Positions 23,356 to 33,749 of a stretch of DNA of 64,000 nt are shown here, piece after piece (position 1 is the first letter of the stretch; the number at the start of each line of letters is the position of its first letter). The translations under genes were made by a program, and so were the position numbers. Source of the DNA: Zhengitettix transpicula (taxonomy: Eukaryota; Arthropoda; Insecta; Orthoptera; Tetrigidae); assembly GCA_037074705.1 (NCBI GenBank), contig CM073592.1, positions 56,781,129 through 56,845,128 of the forward strand, written 5' to 3'. The notes beneath the pieces are model-generated. The model worked only from the letters and a program-made list of their open reading frames with translations, was not told the DNA's origin and did no database searches.

Positions 23356-23380
23356 ATATATATATATATATATATATATA
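23356..23380. repeat. (TA)n array, right half of target
   Basis: See the left half at 22277-22294. Confidence 0.85.
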
Positions 23381-23514
23381 CGTAAATTGTAAATAAACCC
23401 GTACATCTGTAATTTTAGTTCAAATGATATTTACCATGATTGTAAAGTAAAAAGTTATTTTAGAATTGTCATCTTTACGGATAAGAATTGTAACGTAGTA
23501 TTAAACCATAAACA

Positions 23515-23793
23515 TTAATTTGCAATTGAGAGGAGGACTTTGCCTGACATTAAATCCACGTCTTTAAGATGGAGCCACCCCTCTGCAAAAGGGGTGGCTT
23601 TTAATGAATTCTGAGCGACGTCCCTATACTTTAAGAAGTTCTTGCCGCTAATTGCTACCCTACAGTCGTTATGTCCTTCGCTGCTACCTGTTGAATGTTC
23701 AGGTGAATTGCATATTAAGATAATTTCCCCACAAATGCTGCCCTTACCAGTTGTGCTGTACGTTACGTTCACCCATACGGCAAATACAATCAC
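23515..23793 (-). other. Unrecognised 92-codon open frame with internal 10-bp hairpin
   Basis: The frame opens with a GTG, not an ATG, and ends at a stop at 23515-23517. Composition is mixed and more protein-like than most local frames (blocks GHNDCRVAISGKNF, KYRDVAQNSL and GWLHLKDVDLMSGK). I know no family that matches. A perfect inverted repeat, AGCCACCCCT at 23573-23582 and AGGGGTGGCT at 23590-23599 (7-base loop), lies inside it. It could be a decayed exon, part of an unknown mobile element, or chance. An overlapping plus-strand frame (23642-23971) weakens the coding case. Confidence 0.2.
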
Positions 23794-23979
23794 ACTGCCG
23801 ATAGTTATACATTTTAATATTCACAAAAACATGGCACGGAAAATTCTCATTGAGTTAAAAAAGGTGGAATGGCGTAAAGATTCCTCTAAATTCGTTTTTA
23901 AAAAATATGTAGATGAGTTAGAGAAATCATATAGAATCTTCGAAACTTATAATGTACTTTTTATTATCTAAAAAAATGT

Positions 23980-25190
23980 TATACAATCTGCATTCTGAAT
24001 CAATAAAATTCAACGTTGTTTTTGATAAATTATTGAAACACTTGATGGGAGCATAGAATATTAAAAAGAATGACGTCACAAATTTTTAAATCTATAGATA
24101 TATGTTCAACAATATTTTTCTATACGTGGGAATTAAAGTAATCAATATTTATAAAACGTAGGGATATAAAGATTCTCAATAATGCCGCACAAAATTAAGA
24201 ACTGCAGAAGCCACTTAAAACTGTTTGAAGTGAAACTTCATTACGCATGCTGCTGGTGAATGCGTTTTTAAAATAGTTGTGACGCTCCGAGACAAAGAAA
24301 ATAGACAGTCGTATGTGCATACATGCAGACAAAACTTTCTTGAGGCGTTGAATAGTAAACCAGCGAGTTTTGCACGACAACGGCGACGCCAGTTTGCAAA
24401 TCAATTTTTGTTTTCTGTCTTTTATCGTCTCTATCTCTGTCACTCTATATTATTTTTATAGCCATCTTACTACAATTTACGTTGCTTAAGGTATCGTAAT
24501 AGAAAAAAATTATATTTTGAGCGTTAAAATTGCAATATGACAAAATTAATCAAATATTTCTATCCAGTTGGTTCTCAATAGGTGGAAAAATGTCTGTCAT
24601 TTTCATTCCTAATTTTCGCAGTCTCATCGACTTGTACAGTCAATATAACTTTAAAATTCACGTTCAAATGCATATATTAATTATTTTTCTTATAATTATT
24701 TTGCTCCTTTCATTAAAATGCAGTAATTTCTTATGTATCTCAGAACTAAAATAACTTGGAATCAGCGAATAATTTAAATTGTATCCAAAATGTCGCAACT
24801 TTTATGAAACTATAAAAGTATTAAATCTCTGTATACATCGCGAAACACGTTTCACTTCTGATGTCCATCAAACACACTAAAAATTGAGCTATGTCGTTCT
24901 TTTAGTCAATCTTTAGAAGCTAGTAAAATGGATCGAATCTCGTTTTCTTAGGAACTGTTCACATAATTGTAGAAATAGTCACCCACTCATATTTAAATTT
25001 TACTGACATTTTTCTTTTTCCATACACTTCATTTCAAGAACTTTCCAGAACGGTTACTGAAGTTGACATGACGTATAAACAATATGCAATCGCTTTGAGT
25101 CCCAATAACCAAGGACAAATATATTTTACAATTTATTTCTATTCAAATCGAATAATAAATTCCGCTAATTAATGTTTTGTGTTTGTTAAA
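23980..25190. other. AT-rich stretch, nothing recognised
   Basis: Competing short frames at 24195-24754 on both strands show no domain. No RNA gene or clear repeat is seen. Confidence 0.6.
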
Positions 25191-25570
25191 AGCGAAATAT
25201 TCGGGCTAATTGAAACAACTCAACGCACCTGATGTTGATTTTCTGATAGGCGCGTCTGAACGCGCCAACGACGCCTTACAGAGTTCATTTATCTGTGACT
25301 CTCGGGAACAAACGAAAGCTCGTGTAACAACCTAACAAAAACAGCAACAATGCTGCCGGTAACAATGAGCACAATCAATAGTGCTTTGTTGTGAAAGTCG
25401 CGCGCGGACACGGCATAATGCCGATTAGTGCACAGCCTCATTAGGCTTTATTCGTGTCGGTGAATGCACTACTTATGCCAGTTTATTTTTGCACATAATT
25501 CCATTTCCGGAGGCCCTGTTTGCACTTGAAAAGTACTGCTCGAACAACGTTAATTTCCCTATTCAATTAG
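25190..25570. promoter_or_regulatory. Candidate conserved non-coding block
   Basis: A GC-balanced block holding a dyad AGGCGCGTCTGAACGCGCC (25249-25267), Sox-like AACAATG and ACAATGAGC, CAATCAATAG and CATTAGGCTTTAT. No long frame crosses it. The texture is that of a developmental enhancer; this is inference. Confidence 0.28.
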
Positions 25571-26236
25571 TAAACTTGTTTCAACGAGCCGTGTATTCGT
25601 TCGGTTTGTCTTTCTACAACTGCAATGGCTTTCGTGCATAGGAAATTCTCTTCGGATATCATTTGAATCGTCATATAACAACATGTGGTATTCCTTAGAG
25701 TTGAAATTAACAACTGGGTTAATCGAAAATCTGTGTAATAACGAATGTTAATGCTATAATCATAAAAAAATTTAGTTAACTGAAGCTGAAGGCTTGTGTG
25801 AAATTTCTATGAAAATCACACTACTGATGTAATATAATTTTATTCAAATAATTGAAAGTATTTGATTTAATATATTTGTGTTGTTTCACCCAAGTTGTCT
25901 GCACATACCATTTAAATTCAATTTATTCATTTCAATCCGTTAAATATGACGTTTTATTTTCTTTGACTACAAAAAGAAAATTCACTTAATATAGAATTAG
26001 TGTTAATTTTCCAAAAGTCAAAATTTATTTATAAACATTAAATATACACTTTACTAAAAGACAAAAGGTTACTTTCATTTTTTAGGGTCTTTTCAAATGT
26101 GTACTATAAAAGAAACAATTAAAATTAGTGAATAAAACAATTTTCTGCCATTGAAGTTGGAGGATGTGTAAATTAAGAATATAGTCTATCTCGGTGTAGT
26201 GAATGAATATAGTCTTCTCGGGCTTCTAACCGAGTA

Positions 26237-26321
26237 AACAATTGTATTTGCGACGTTTCAATGACGTTCACTGTCATCGTCTGCTAGAAGACGTCATCGA
26301 AACGTCGCAAATACAATTGTT
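26237..26321. repeat. Foldback repeat (31-bp arms) with hammerhead-like text
   Basis: The arms at 26237-26267 and 26291-26321 pair at 30 of 31 positions around a 23-base loop. The right arm reads CATCGAAACGTCGCAAATAC. Just outside the left arm is CTCGGGCTTCTAACCGAG (26218-26235). The GAAACGTCG text, preceded by CTAGAAGACG, resembles the conserved 3' half of Penelope-type hammerheads. It belongs with 4.6, 36.85, 38.15, 58.9 and 59.1 kb. Confidence 0.6.
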
Positions 26322-26511
26322 AGATTGTTAAATTGTTTTATTCAAACTTGAAACATATTTTAATTATTTTTTTAATAATATACATCCTAAGACGCCATAA
26401 ACAAAAGGAAGTAACGTTATTTTTATTTTTTGATTTATTAAAATTAACTTTTAGTCCGGAGACTTTACAGTCGTGATAATAATATAATAACAGTATTTAC
26501 AATGGTTAAAA

Positions 26512-26871
26512 TTAAACAAATAAAACAAGGTATTTACAAATTTTAAATATTTCACATGTAAACTTGTGGTCTTGGATGTGACCCTTGTCATTCCAAGTTA
26601 GAGACGAGAGAAACCGATTAAGTTGTTTACCACATATTAACATATTAGCCGGCATGATGTTAGCGATCGATCTGGTCATTGGGGAAACTTCATGTTTGAA
26701 AAGCGTTAAGGAGGTTATGGGGGAAGATGGGAAGAACGGATATTTAGGGAGTATATAGTGCCAGTTGATAGGAGGGGCTAGAGTTAGGTTATTCCGGAGT
26801 GATTTATGGGGAGTGGATGATGTGAATTGGGAGTTTACGTAAAGGGAAGTAACGTTCTGAATTTTAGTTAA
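26512..26871 (-). other. Unrecognised 119-codon open frame without upstream ATG
   Basis: Between stops the minus strand is open from about 26871 down to a TAA at 26512-26514. Recognisable stretches are APPINWHYILPKYPFF, SLTLFKHEVSPMTRS and RFLSSLTWNDKGH. The frame lacks an early ATG; the first ATG leaves under 60 codons. The composition is unlike translated AT-rich filler and could be a fossil of a mobile-element protein, since Penelope-like terminal text lies 200 bp away. I recognise no motif. Chance cannot be excluded. Confidence 0.2.
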
Positions 26872-27381
26872 TTATAAATTTTAATATTTATAAATAAATT
26901 CTGACTTTTGACCAATTATCACTAATAATATTTAATACAAGTGAGATACAGTTTCAATTTTTAATTATTATATTCGCTTTAATTTTCCTTCAATTACAAG
27001 CCTTAGTTTCAGCTAAAAAAAAAATCAAAAGCCGAAATTTTTGTTTCGACGAAGTCTTATTCAATTTCTGTACATAAATAATGTTTATTTCATTTCGTCA
27101 CTTTCTGAGAATTTAAATTAATTTCAGCCGTTCATACGCAATTTGTCGAAGGAATAATTTAATAAATGAAACAACACCGATAACAATTGCTTAATCAAGG
27201 AACTTCCAAGAAACTATCCATCAAAAGAGACTGTTACAGTATTGGCAATAGTTTCTAAATATCTGAAATTTCAAAGAACTCGCTGTAGGTGCTTCTTTAC
27301 TGATCGCGGGTCGTCCGAGAAGAATCATATAATTTATTTTTAGTTACAGTATTCTCAAGTTTGGCAAATACCTAAAGGAAC

Positions 27382-27864
27382 TTGCATTCACGAAATATAA
27401 TTCAAGTGACGTTTACATTATGTAAAAAACATTGCCCAACGATCTTTATAAACAACACAGAGATGCCTAAATCACCCTCAGTCAAATATTTAGCAAATAT
27501 ACATAGCAAACTCAATTGGAAAATCCACATAACCAAGAAAAGAAAAGAAATGGATATTAAACAAAAAGAAATGTACTAGTTACTAGGACGCAAGTCACAC
27601 CTCTCCTTAGAAAATAAACTACTACTATATAAAACCATAATTATCCCAATATGGACCTACGGGATAGAATTATGGGGATGTGCCAGTAAGTCAAATACTG
27701 CAATAATCCAAAGATGCCAGTCTAAAATATTAAGAGCCATCGTTAACGCCCCCTGGTACATAACAAATGAACAAATACAAAATGACTTAAAAATACCAAC
27801 TGTTATGGAAACTGCCCGTCAAAAGAGTTTAAGTCATCAAGTAAAGCGTAGTTTCATAATTTGA
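27382..27864 (+). pseudogene. LINE reverse-transcriptase C-terminal fragment, Jockey-like
   Basis: One frame reads through a 65-codon part ending at TAG (27577-27579) and a 95-codon part ending at TGA (27862-27864). The pattern VKYLANIHSKLNWKIHI, then LLGRKSHLSLENKLLLYKT, then IPIWTYGIELWGCASKSN, then IQRCQSKILRAIVNAPWY is the characteristic region after the reverse-transcriptase palm in Jockey-clade LINEs (V-K-Y-L-G, thumb, W-T-Y-G-x-x-L-W-G, Q-x-x-x-L-R, A-P-W-Y). Here the conserved G of VKYLG is lost and one in-frame stop is present. No catalytic domain lies upstream, so this is a 5'-truncated dead copy. Codon use is AT-rich like the surroundings, indicating age. Confidence 0.85.
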
Positions 27865-28278
27865 GTGTGTTATCGGCCGAAATGTTATTTAGTAGACGTT
27901 TGGTGGCACCAGAAACCAAAAGGTGTAGGGTTAAATCCGGACCGGCGTTGCCCTCATAAATCTCTTTCCACATTAAAGCAGAAATCATATCGCGAATATT
28001 GGAGCCATGGATACTTGTTCTCTTCGTATTAGAAAAATTTGGTTGATTAATGGGAAAATTCTACTATAATGAAATGTGTTGCCAGTAGTGAAACTTCTCG
28101 AATAAATTATTATTTAATCATCAATGATTAGTTTATAAATAATTTAAATAATATAACTCCACTATCGGAAGCACAAATTTTGTCATCAAACACATGTAAG
28201 AATTGTGATGTAGTAAAAAATTGTTGGTGAAGCTGCATTAGGTCTAATGGGAGGAGGAATTTTCGCAACGGATCTGGA

Positions 28279-28352
28279 GCCGACACGGGTAGCTCAGTGG
28301 AGAACTTCCGCCCATCAGCAGAGGAGCCGTGTTCGATTCCTGGTTCGTTCGA
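28279..28352 (+). mobile_element. tRNA-like SINE head or tRNA pseudogene
   Basis: A good A box, GGGTAGCTCAGTGG (28287-28300), is followed at normal spacing by a B box, GTTCGATTCC (28331-28340). Acceptor strands do not pair and no plausible anticodon stem is seen, so it is not a working tRNA gene. AT-rich DNA with ATTTTTCCATTTTAAT follows. The 3' part resembles the fragment at 62.6 kb, which suggests a SINE family. Confidence 0.5.
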
Positions 28353-28486
28353 GATTTTTCCATTTTAATAATTTTATTTAATAATCATTAATAATTTTTT
28401 TATATATTGTAATTTTAATAATAATTTTTCTATTAGTCACTATACAACACTGAACCCAATAAATGGTAGTGGGAAGTGAGTGTGAT

Positions 28487-28687
28487 ACAGGAAGGCCTGC
28501 GAGAGATATTCTTTCGCAGGTATAACCTTGTAGGAAAGATACGAAGGGACTACCTTACCCTTGGCTACCTTCCTCTACCCTTCCACATCCCCCCCTTTCA
28601 AATCCCTTCCTATGCTATTAAAGGGGAGTTGCCCAAAGTGGATTACCCTCATGTAGCCTGTTGCCCTAAAAAAACAACAAAAAAACC
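28487..28687 (+). mobile_element. RGC retroposon copy with internal deletion
   Basis: The 5' end holds a hairpin CCTGCGAGAGA...TTTCGCAGG (28497-28521) and GATACGAAGGGACTACC. The sequence then jumps to the 3' third (CCCTTGGCTACCTTCC through ATGTAGCCTGTTGCCC) and an A-rich tail AAAAAAACAACAAAAAAA. The middle 350 bases of the family are missing. It is directly followed by a longer copy in the same orientation. Confidence 0.65.
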
Positions 28688-29250
28688 TGTGAGGGCTATC
28701 ACGGCCTGCGAGGGCTGTTCTCTCGCAGGCAGTACTTGCGAGAGAATATCTCTCGCAGGTAGGAGAGATACGAAGGGGCTACCTTTGGGGATGCCTTTTC
28801 CTCTCTTCGTTTTTGAACTAAGGTTCCCACAAGCCGAGGCACCTCGGCCTGTTTTGAGAGGTGTATGTTCCGGGGTCACAGACCTTGGGCATACGGTAAG
28901 AGTTGTCCGCTATTCCCATTGGAATAGTCGGCCAGCTGCCTCCTAAACTGGTCGAGGAATGCTGCGTCCCCACAGCAAACTCCTCTCCCGCTATCGGAAG
29001 GGCGTGGGACAAGTACCCAATGCCCGACCTAGCTGATGCAGGTTTTTCTAGGGTTTGTCCTGCATTTCTTTAGGCGAATGCCGGGTAGGATCCTTAAAAT
29101 ATAGCCCGGGGGCCCTAGTTAACCCTTGGTTACCTTCCTCTACCCTTCCACATCCCCCCTTTCAAATCCCTTTCCTATGCTATAAGAGAGGAGTTGCCAC
29201 TATGTGGTTACCCTATACATAGCCTGTGTACACCTCCCAAAAAAAAGGGT
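28688..29250 (+). mobile_element. RGC retroposon copy, near full length
   Basis: The 5' part carries three short hairpin units built from CCTGCGAG and CTCTCGCAGG (28711-28760), then GATACGAAGGGGCTACC, the full family body and a 3' end ATACATAGCCTGTGTACACC with an A run. It shows the most complete 5' end in the window. The 156-codon plus frame (28476-28946) bridges two adjacent copies and is therefore not a gene. Confidence 0.7.
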
Positions 29251-29879
29251 GTGATACAGACATATCTGAAAACGAAATGTATCGCTGTGTCGTGCAATAC
29301 TAGAATATCAGAACAGAGAAATAAATAAGGACGCTGTTTACGATTACAGCAACGCTAAAGAGATGTACTTTCACATTTGCGATTCATTATCAGTAAAATG
29401 GTGGAACATGATCCTATAAAAATAATTTCTGAAATTAATTTTTACATTTCGGAAGATGGACCTGAAGTTGTTATATTCCTATTCAGAGTGTTTAATACGA
29501 CCGGTCATTATTTTATTATCCTCGGAAAAAATCGAAAAATGGCGTAACCGTTTCTAGTCAACGGCAAAAGCACTCCGTCGCTCTCTATTTACTTTTTCGT
29601 CGCAGCGCCACAACAAATTTCGTAGGGAATTCACCTGCTTACTGTTTTTTTTTTCACATGAAATTTTGATTTTTTGGATTCTCTTCGTCAGGCTGGGACC
29701 CCTGAACTCAAAGAATATGTCATCGATAATCAAAGGTAACAACTACATCGTAAAAGTTTGAGAGATACAGGAAACAGGTTGAAACATTTATTGCACAATC
29801 TCTGAACCACGTGTGCTGTAATATTCACGTATCCTGTAAAGGTAGTTGACGTTAAACGTCTGATAGCTAAACTCGCACA

Positions 29880-30190
29880 CATTTCACATCGTTTCCCCAC
29901 AGCGAGCGTTAATTTCTGCTCGCAAAGCCCAGTCACGATACCGCAATTACAGCTCGGAGACGCAAATTAATTTTATCGCTGCGCACTTCTCCCGGTGATT
30001 GGTTCCGAGCAACTTCCACCTTTCTGTTGCTACCGCCAGTTTAAACAGGGAAATTGGCCGCAGCTAATTCGAATTTCACGGCACAAATTGTCACCGCGTT
30101 TAAGTGACGTTGACGGACAGCTCGTCTGACAATTAGGGCCTATTACAAGACCAAAGCGGGGGCGAGGAGACAGGGGGAGCTTTCCAGATG
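29880..30190. promoter_or_regulatory. Candidate conserved non-coding block
   Basis: A GC-balanced block with GCGTTAATTTCTG, GCAATTACAGCTC, GACGCAAATTAATTTTATCG, GGTGATTGG (CCAAT-type) and GACAATTAGGG. An 82-codon frame begins just downstream (30188, MAELGNLL) but has no recognisable domain and drifts into AT-rich text. Regulatory function is inferred from texture only. Confidence 0.27.
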
Positions 30191-30635
30191 GCAGAGCTCG
30201 GAAACTTGCTCTCCACGATCCGGCAGAAAATTAAATTCAGCAATAGAAGTCAACTAGACAGCTACCGCCGGACCATTCGCGTTTGCTATATGAAAGACGA
30301 GAGAGTTCTCTGTTGCTATGGCGGTATCCTAAATACACGTTTTAGACGAGCAGTTAATTTATTTCAAACATTTTATTCCTCAACATATTTACTAACTTAC
30401 AAAATATTAAGTTCTTTAATACTAAAAAAAAATTAAATCAAATTTTAAATGAAGCCTAAAAAATCATGAATATGTTTTACTGAGTTTTAACTTCAACGTC
30501 AGTCGTGTTTCTGCCATTGTGTCAGAAACATCGTAATATCTCAATTTATTTAAAAAGGAATATAATACCTCTGTGTTAAAAGTAAGCTTATCAGTTAAAA
30601 ATATATCCAAATAAATGAAGTGATAATATAAATAC

Positions 30636-30677
30636 AACACAAAGTTTCTGCAACCCTTGTTGCTTTCGTCAGGTGAT
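30636..30677 (-). other. Hammerhead-like motif (family H)
   Basis: On the minus strand: CACCTGACGA, a stem GCAAC/GTTGC with a short loop, then CAGAAACTTTGTG. CTGACGA fits CUGANGA and the 5-bp stem II is perfect, but the base facing the cleavage site appears to be G and one base at the foot of stem II is unpaired. The motif is shared with 43.9, 46.6 and 63.4 kb. Confidence 0.45.
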
Positions 30678-30929
30678 TACAAAACGCAAGAGCTGTGAAA
30701 ACTACACAACAGTCCAAACCAGGTGACAGACTCACTACACTTTATCTGTTATTTGGCTATATTTTTTATCTAATATATATTTTATTAAATTTATATTAAT
30801 TGAAGTTGAGATATATATTTTTTATGGTAGAAAATTCATGAAATTTGAAACCGTGACAATTTATACGATTTGACCCATCAACAAAAATTACACATGTTAA
30901 AATAGAGATATTTAGCAGTCACATCATTT

Positions 30930-31268
30930 TTTTAGGGCAACAGGCTACATGAGGTTAATCCACGATGGGCAACTCCCCTTTAATAGCATACGAAGGGATT
31001 TGAATGGGGGGATGCGGAAGGGTAGAGGAAGGTAGCCAAGGGTTAACTAGGCGCCCGGGCTATATGTTAAGGATCCTGCCCGGCATTCGCCTAAAAGTAA
31101 TGCAGGGAAAACCCTAGAAAAACCTGCAACAGATAGGTCGGGCATTGGGTACTTTTCCCACGCCCTTCCGATAACGGGACAGAAGTTTGCTGTGGGGACG
31201 CAGCATTCGCTTCTCCGTGCCTCTACCAGTTTGGGAGGCAGCTGGCCGGCTATTCCAATGGGAATAGC
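30930..31268 (-). mobile_element. RGC retroposon copy, 5'-truncated, with target duplication
   Basis: On the minus strand it starts within the family at GCTATTCCCATTGGAATAG and ends with the A tail at 30930. ACATCATTTTT is found on both sides (from 30922 and from 31275), consistent with a target duplication. This is the best case in the window for 5' truncation plus duplication, hence spread by target-primed reverse transcription. Confidence 0.7.
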
Positions 31269-31287
31269 GAAGTAACATCATTTTTAT

Positions 31288-31400
31288 TTATTTTATTTTT
31301 AGGGCAACAGGCTACATGAGGGTGATCCACATTGAGCAACTCCCCTTTAATAGCATAGGAAGGGATTTGAAAGGGGGGATGCGAAAGGGTAGAGGAAGGC
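31288..31400 (-). mobile_element. RGC 3'-end fragment
   Basis: This is the last 110 bases of the family on the minus strand (CCTTTCAAATCCCTTCC... to GTAGCCTGTTGCCCTA plus A-rich tail). It is truncated at the CCTTCCTCTACCC point and lies 20 bp from the preceding copy in the same orientation. Confidence 0.65.
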
Positions 31401-31829
31401 CCATTTCACCTTTGTCAAGTCGTAATTTTTCAAGTGAGATAATTGAACTGTGATAATTAAGCTGAATGAAGTTGAAATGTTTTAGTTGTTCGGTTATGAA
31501 GCACGCAACATGGTCTCCATGTCTCAATGATTCTATTATTTATCAGGTATTTTAAGACTTTCCCACTTTCACTAGGAATCTGATTACAAACACTACAGAA
31601 AGCGCATTTGTGGAGTTAGATATGCTAGAGAAAAGCGCAAAATTCGAAAGAAAAAAAGCGAGAAATACAGACATGTCAGGGTTAAAATAGTCAGTGAGCG
31701 TGCCACATTACGAGAAAGGAAGATAACAGATAGAGGACGAGATTTCTGAACGGCGACTGTCGTGATCGTAAGCGACCACGTGACGGCGGCGGCATTCTTG
31801 AACATCCGGATGAATAGAATATTTAGAAA

Positions 31830-32060
31830 TTCTAGCCGCGGTTCATTAAATCACATTCATTCACACTTCTTGCCATCGGAAACACCTGCAACGATGTGAA
31901 ACCGCTAGTGATTTATTCCTACACCAATTAGCAGGCTACCATTAACAAAAGACGCTCATAGAAAGGATGTTAAGCGCGCCTGGAAAAATTCAAGGCCTTC
32001 ACGACAACTTTTAACGCTATTGTTTGCAGTTCCGCTGAGATGCAGTAAAAGAACTGGCAA
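31830..32060. promoter_or_regulatory. Weak candidate non-coding conserved block
   Basis: A GC-balanced patch with GGTTCATTAAATCACATTCATTC, no frame, between AT-rich flanks. Evidence is composition only. Confidence 0.15.
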
Positions 32061-32701
32061 AGAGTTTCTCGTTCGTTTCTTCTGCCTTGCTTATGAACGG
32101 ATCCAAGAATCTATTTGACAGTTGGCAGGTTAAATGAGTAATTACCGTATCAGAAATATTGTTGAGTTTGAAAGATTGGCCTGAAAAGCATTCGTGTATC
32201 TACATTCGTAACGTCTCTCACTTGTTTAATACCTCAGCATTGAGTCTCAAGAGGCCGCCCGAACAATTTTATTTACAGAAAATTGTGTGTCAAATACAAT
32301 AGTTGTGGCGACGGTATCATTCGTTAAAATCAAGTATTTATCATTACCAGTATAAAAAAAATGAGTGCGGTCCTTATTGAATGCCATGGACCTTACACAA
32401 AAAATAATTCCGTAAATGTTAAAACGTATCACGTTGGTAAGACTACCAAAGTATAAAAATATATAAGGTTTAAATATGAGAGACAACAACTGCAATTTGA
32501 TTCAATTTAGGAAACTCGTGTAAATGTTTTAAATAAAAAGCAACGCATTTTATGTAAATTACATAAAATATTTTCGGACTTTTTTGATAAAGAGTTCATG
32601 TTAAACTATAGCATCAAAATACCTTCATTTTCTACACTGTTACACAGCAAAAACAAGATTGAAACAATAATATATCTGTAATACATTAATTAACTAAAAT
32701 T

Positions 32702-32857
32702 GATCCTAATAACGAAGCGGGGCCTATGCGAGGAAATGGGTTAAAGGAAACCTGTAACAATATTGGTAAATTTTTGAATGCACTCTTTACGACAGGCCAA
32801 GAAGAAAATTTATCGCAACCCATACCAGAAGAGAATTTTGCACATCATCTACTGTAA
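32702..32857 (+). pseudogene. Possible LINE protein fragment (tentative)
   Basis: A 51-codon reading without an initial ATG, ending at TAA 32855-32857: DPNNEAGPMRGN, KETCNNIGKFLNALFTTGQ, EENLSQPIPEENF. The N-x-x-G-x-F-x-N-x-x-F-T-T pattern recalls the segment just before the reverse-transcriptase palm in CR1/L2 LINEs (K-A-x-x-L-N-x-F-F-x-S-V-F-T). The match is loose and I may be over-reading it. Confidence 0.25.
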
Positions 32858-32964
32858 TTCACTCACTGCTCGAATTCCTCGCGGTTACAAGACTATATAA
32901 AGAAATTAACTATATATTCTAAGATCATGAAAATGTTGAAATATATGTTTTAATTTAATCATGT

Positions 32965-33010
32965 ACAGTCGCCAAAAAAAAAACTTTTGTTGACGCGACT
33001 CTAAACCTCC
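32965..33010 (+). mobile_element. Partial SINE 3' tail
   Basis: CAGTCGCCAAAAAAAAAAC... TTGTTGACGCGACTCTAAAC repeats the AGTCGC...TTGATGCGACTGTAAAT dyad at the 3' end of the complete SINE at 17.3 kb. No head is visible, so it is a fragment or a relative sharing the tail. Confidence 0.4.
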
Positions 33011-33609
33011 CAATAATAACAAAAAATATTAGTAATGTGAAAAAATATATAAAGCACACGGAAATTATATTACAACTACCTAACACACTAAATTTATTTT
33101 AATTTTATACAATTTTCCAGCTGATTATGGACGTTTCTGGCATTTTATATACAGAATTAAACAAATGATTGTGCGAAATAAAACTGCGCTCTGAATAATT
33201 GTGTTTAAATAAAAATTTATTAGAATCGTACGTAAAATATAAAGGTCAAGTAAATATCGCTCTCTTGTTTTGAACGCCAAAGTTTTATCTATTAAAATAA
33301 CTAATGAGATTTACCAATTTAATTTTTAAGAACCTGTTTTCACCGAACTAAGTGCCATTTCATTATTTCTCTTTGTACGCACAATCGTAAATAGGCTACT
33401 TGTGAAAATGCCGAAGTGGCTTGTTGTCCTACTGCCTCTGCGTCTCTCTCGTTGACTGGTAACACGTAACTATATGAATAAATACCGATTATATTTATAA
33501 ATAAAGTTTTATTCATCCAAAAACAATGCAGTATCCGTGACCAATAATTAAAAATTTGGTTTAGTTTCTTTTAATTGCCCTCACCATTCTTCTTCTGTTG
33601 ATATTCCGC

Positions 33610-33748
33610 AAACTATATACCCTGTGTGTACCTTCAGAAATACAAATATGGAAAAATCATTTAAATTTGTTCAGCAGTTTTCCAGGTTTTTTTCCGGTCC
33701 AAACGAGCCGACAAACAGACACGTTGGCTTTTTTATTTATACAGAAAA
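33610..33748 (+). mobile_element. Worn 3' end of a dispersed retroposon
   Basis: The run TTTGTTCAGCAGTTTTCCAG, then GACAAACAGACACG, then CTTTTTTATTTATACAG matches a widespread insect repeat ending that I recall (GTTCAGCAGTTT...ACAAACAGACA...TTTATATA). I cannot name the family or show its ends. Confidence 0.35.
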
Positions 33749-33749
33749 G

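Noticed and set aside
28279..28352. Functional tRNA gene
   Set aside because: A and B boxes are good but acceptor and anticodon stems do not form.
28476..28946. 156-codon plus-strand open frame, the longest in the window
   Set aside because: It bridges two adjacent RGC retroposon copies and their A-rich junction; equivalent frames in other copies are shifted or stopped and a minus frame covers the same DNA.
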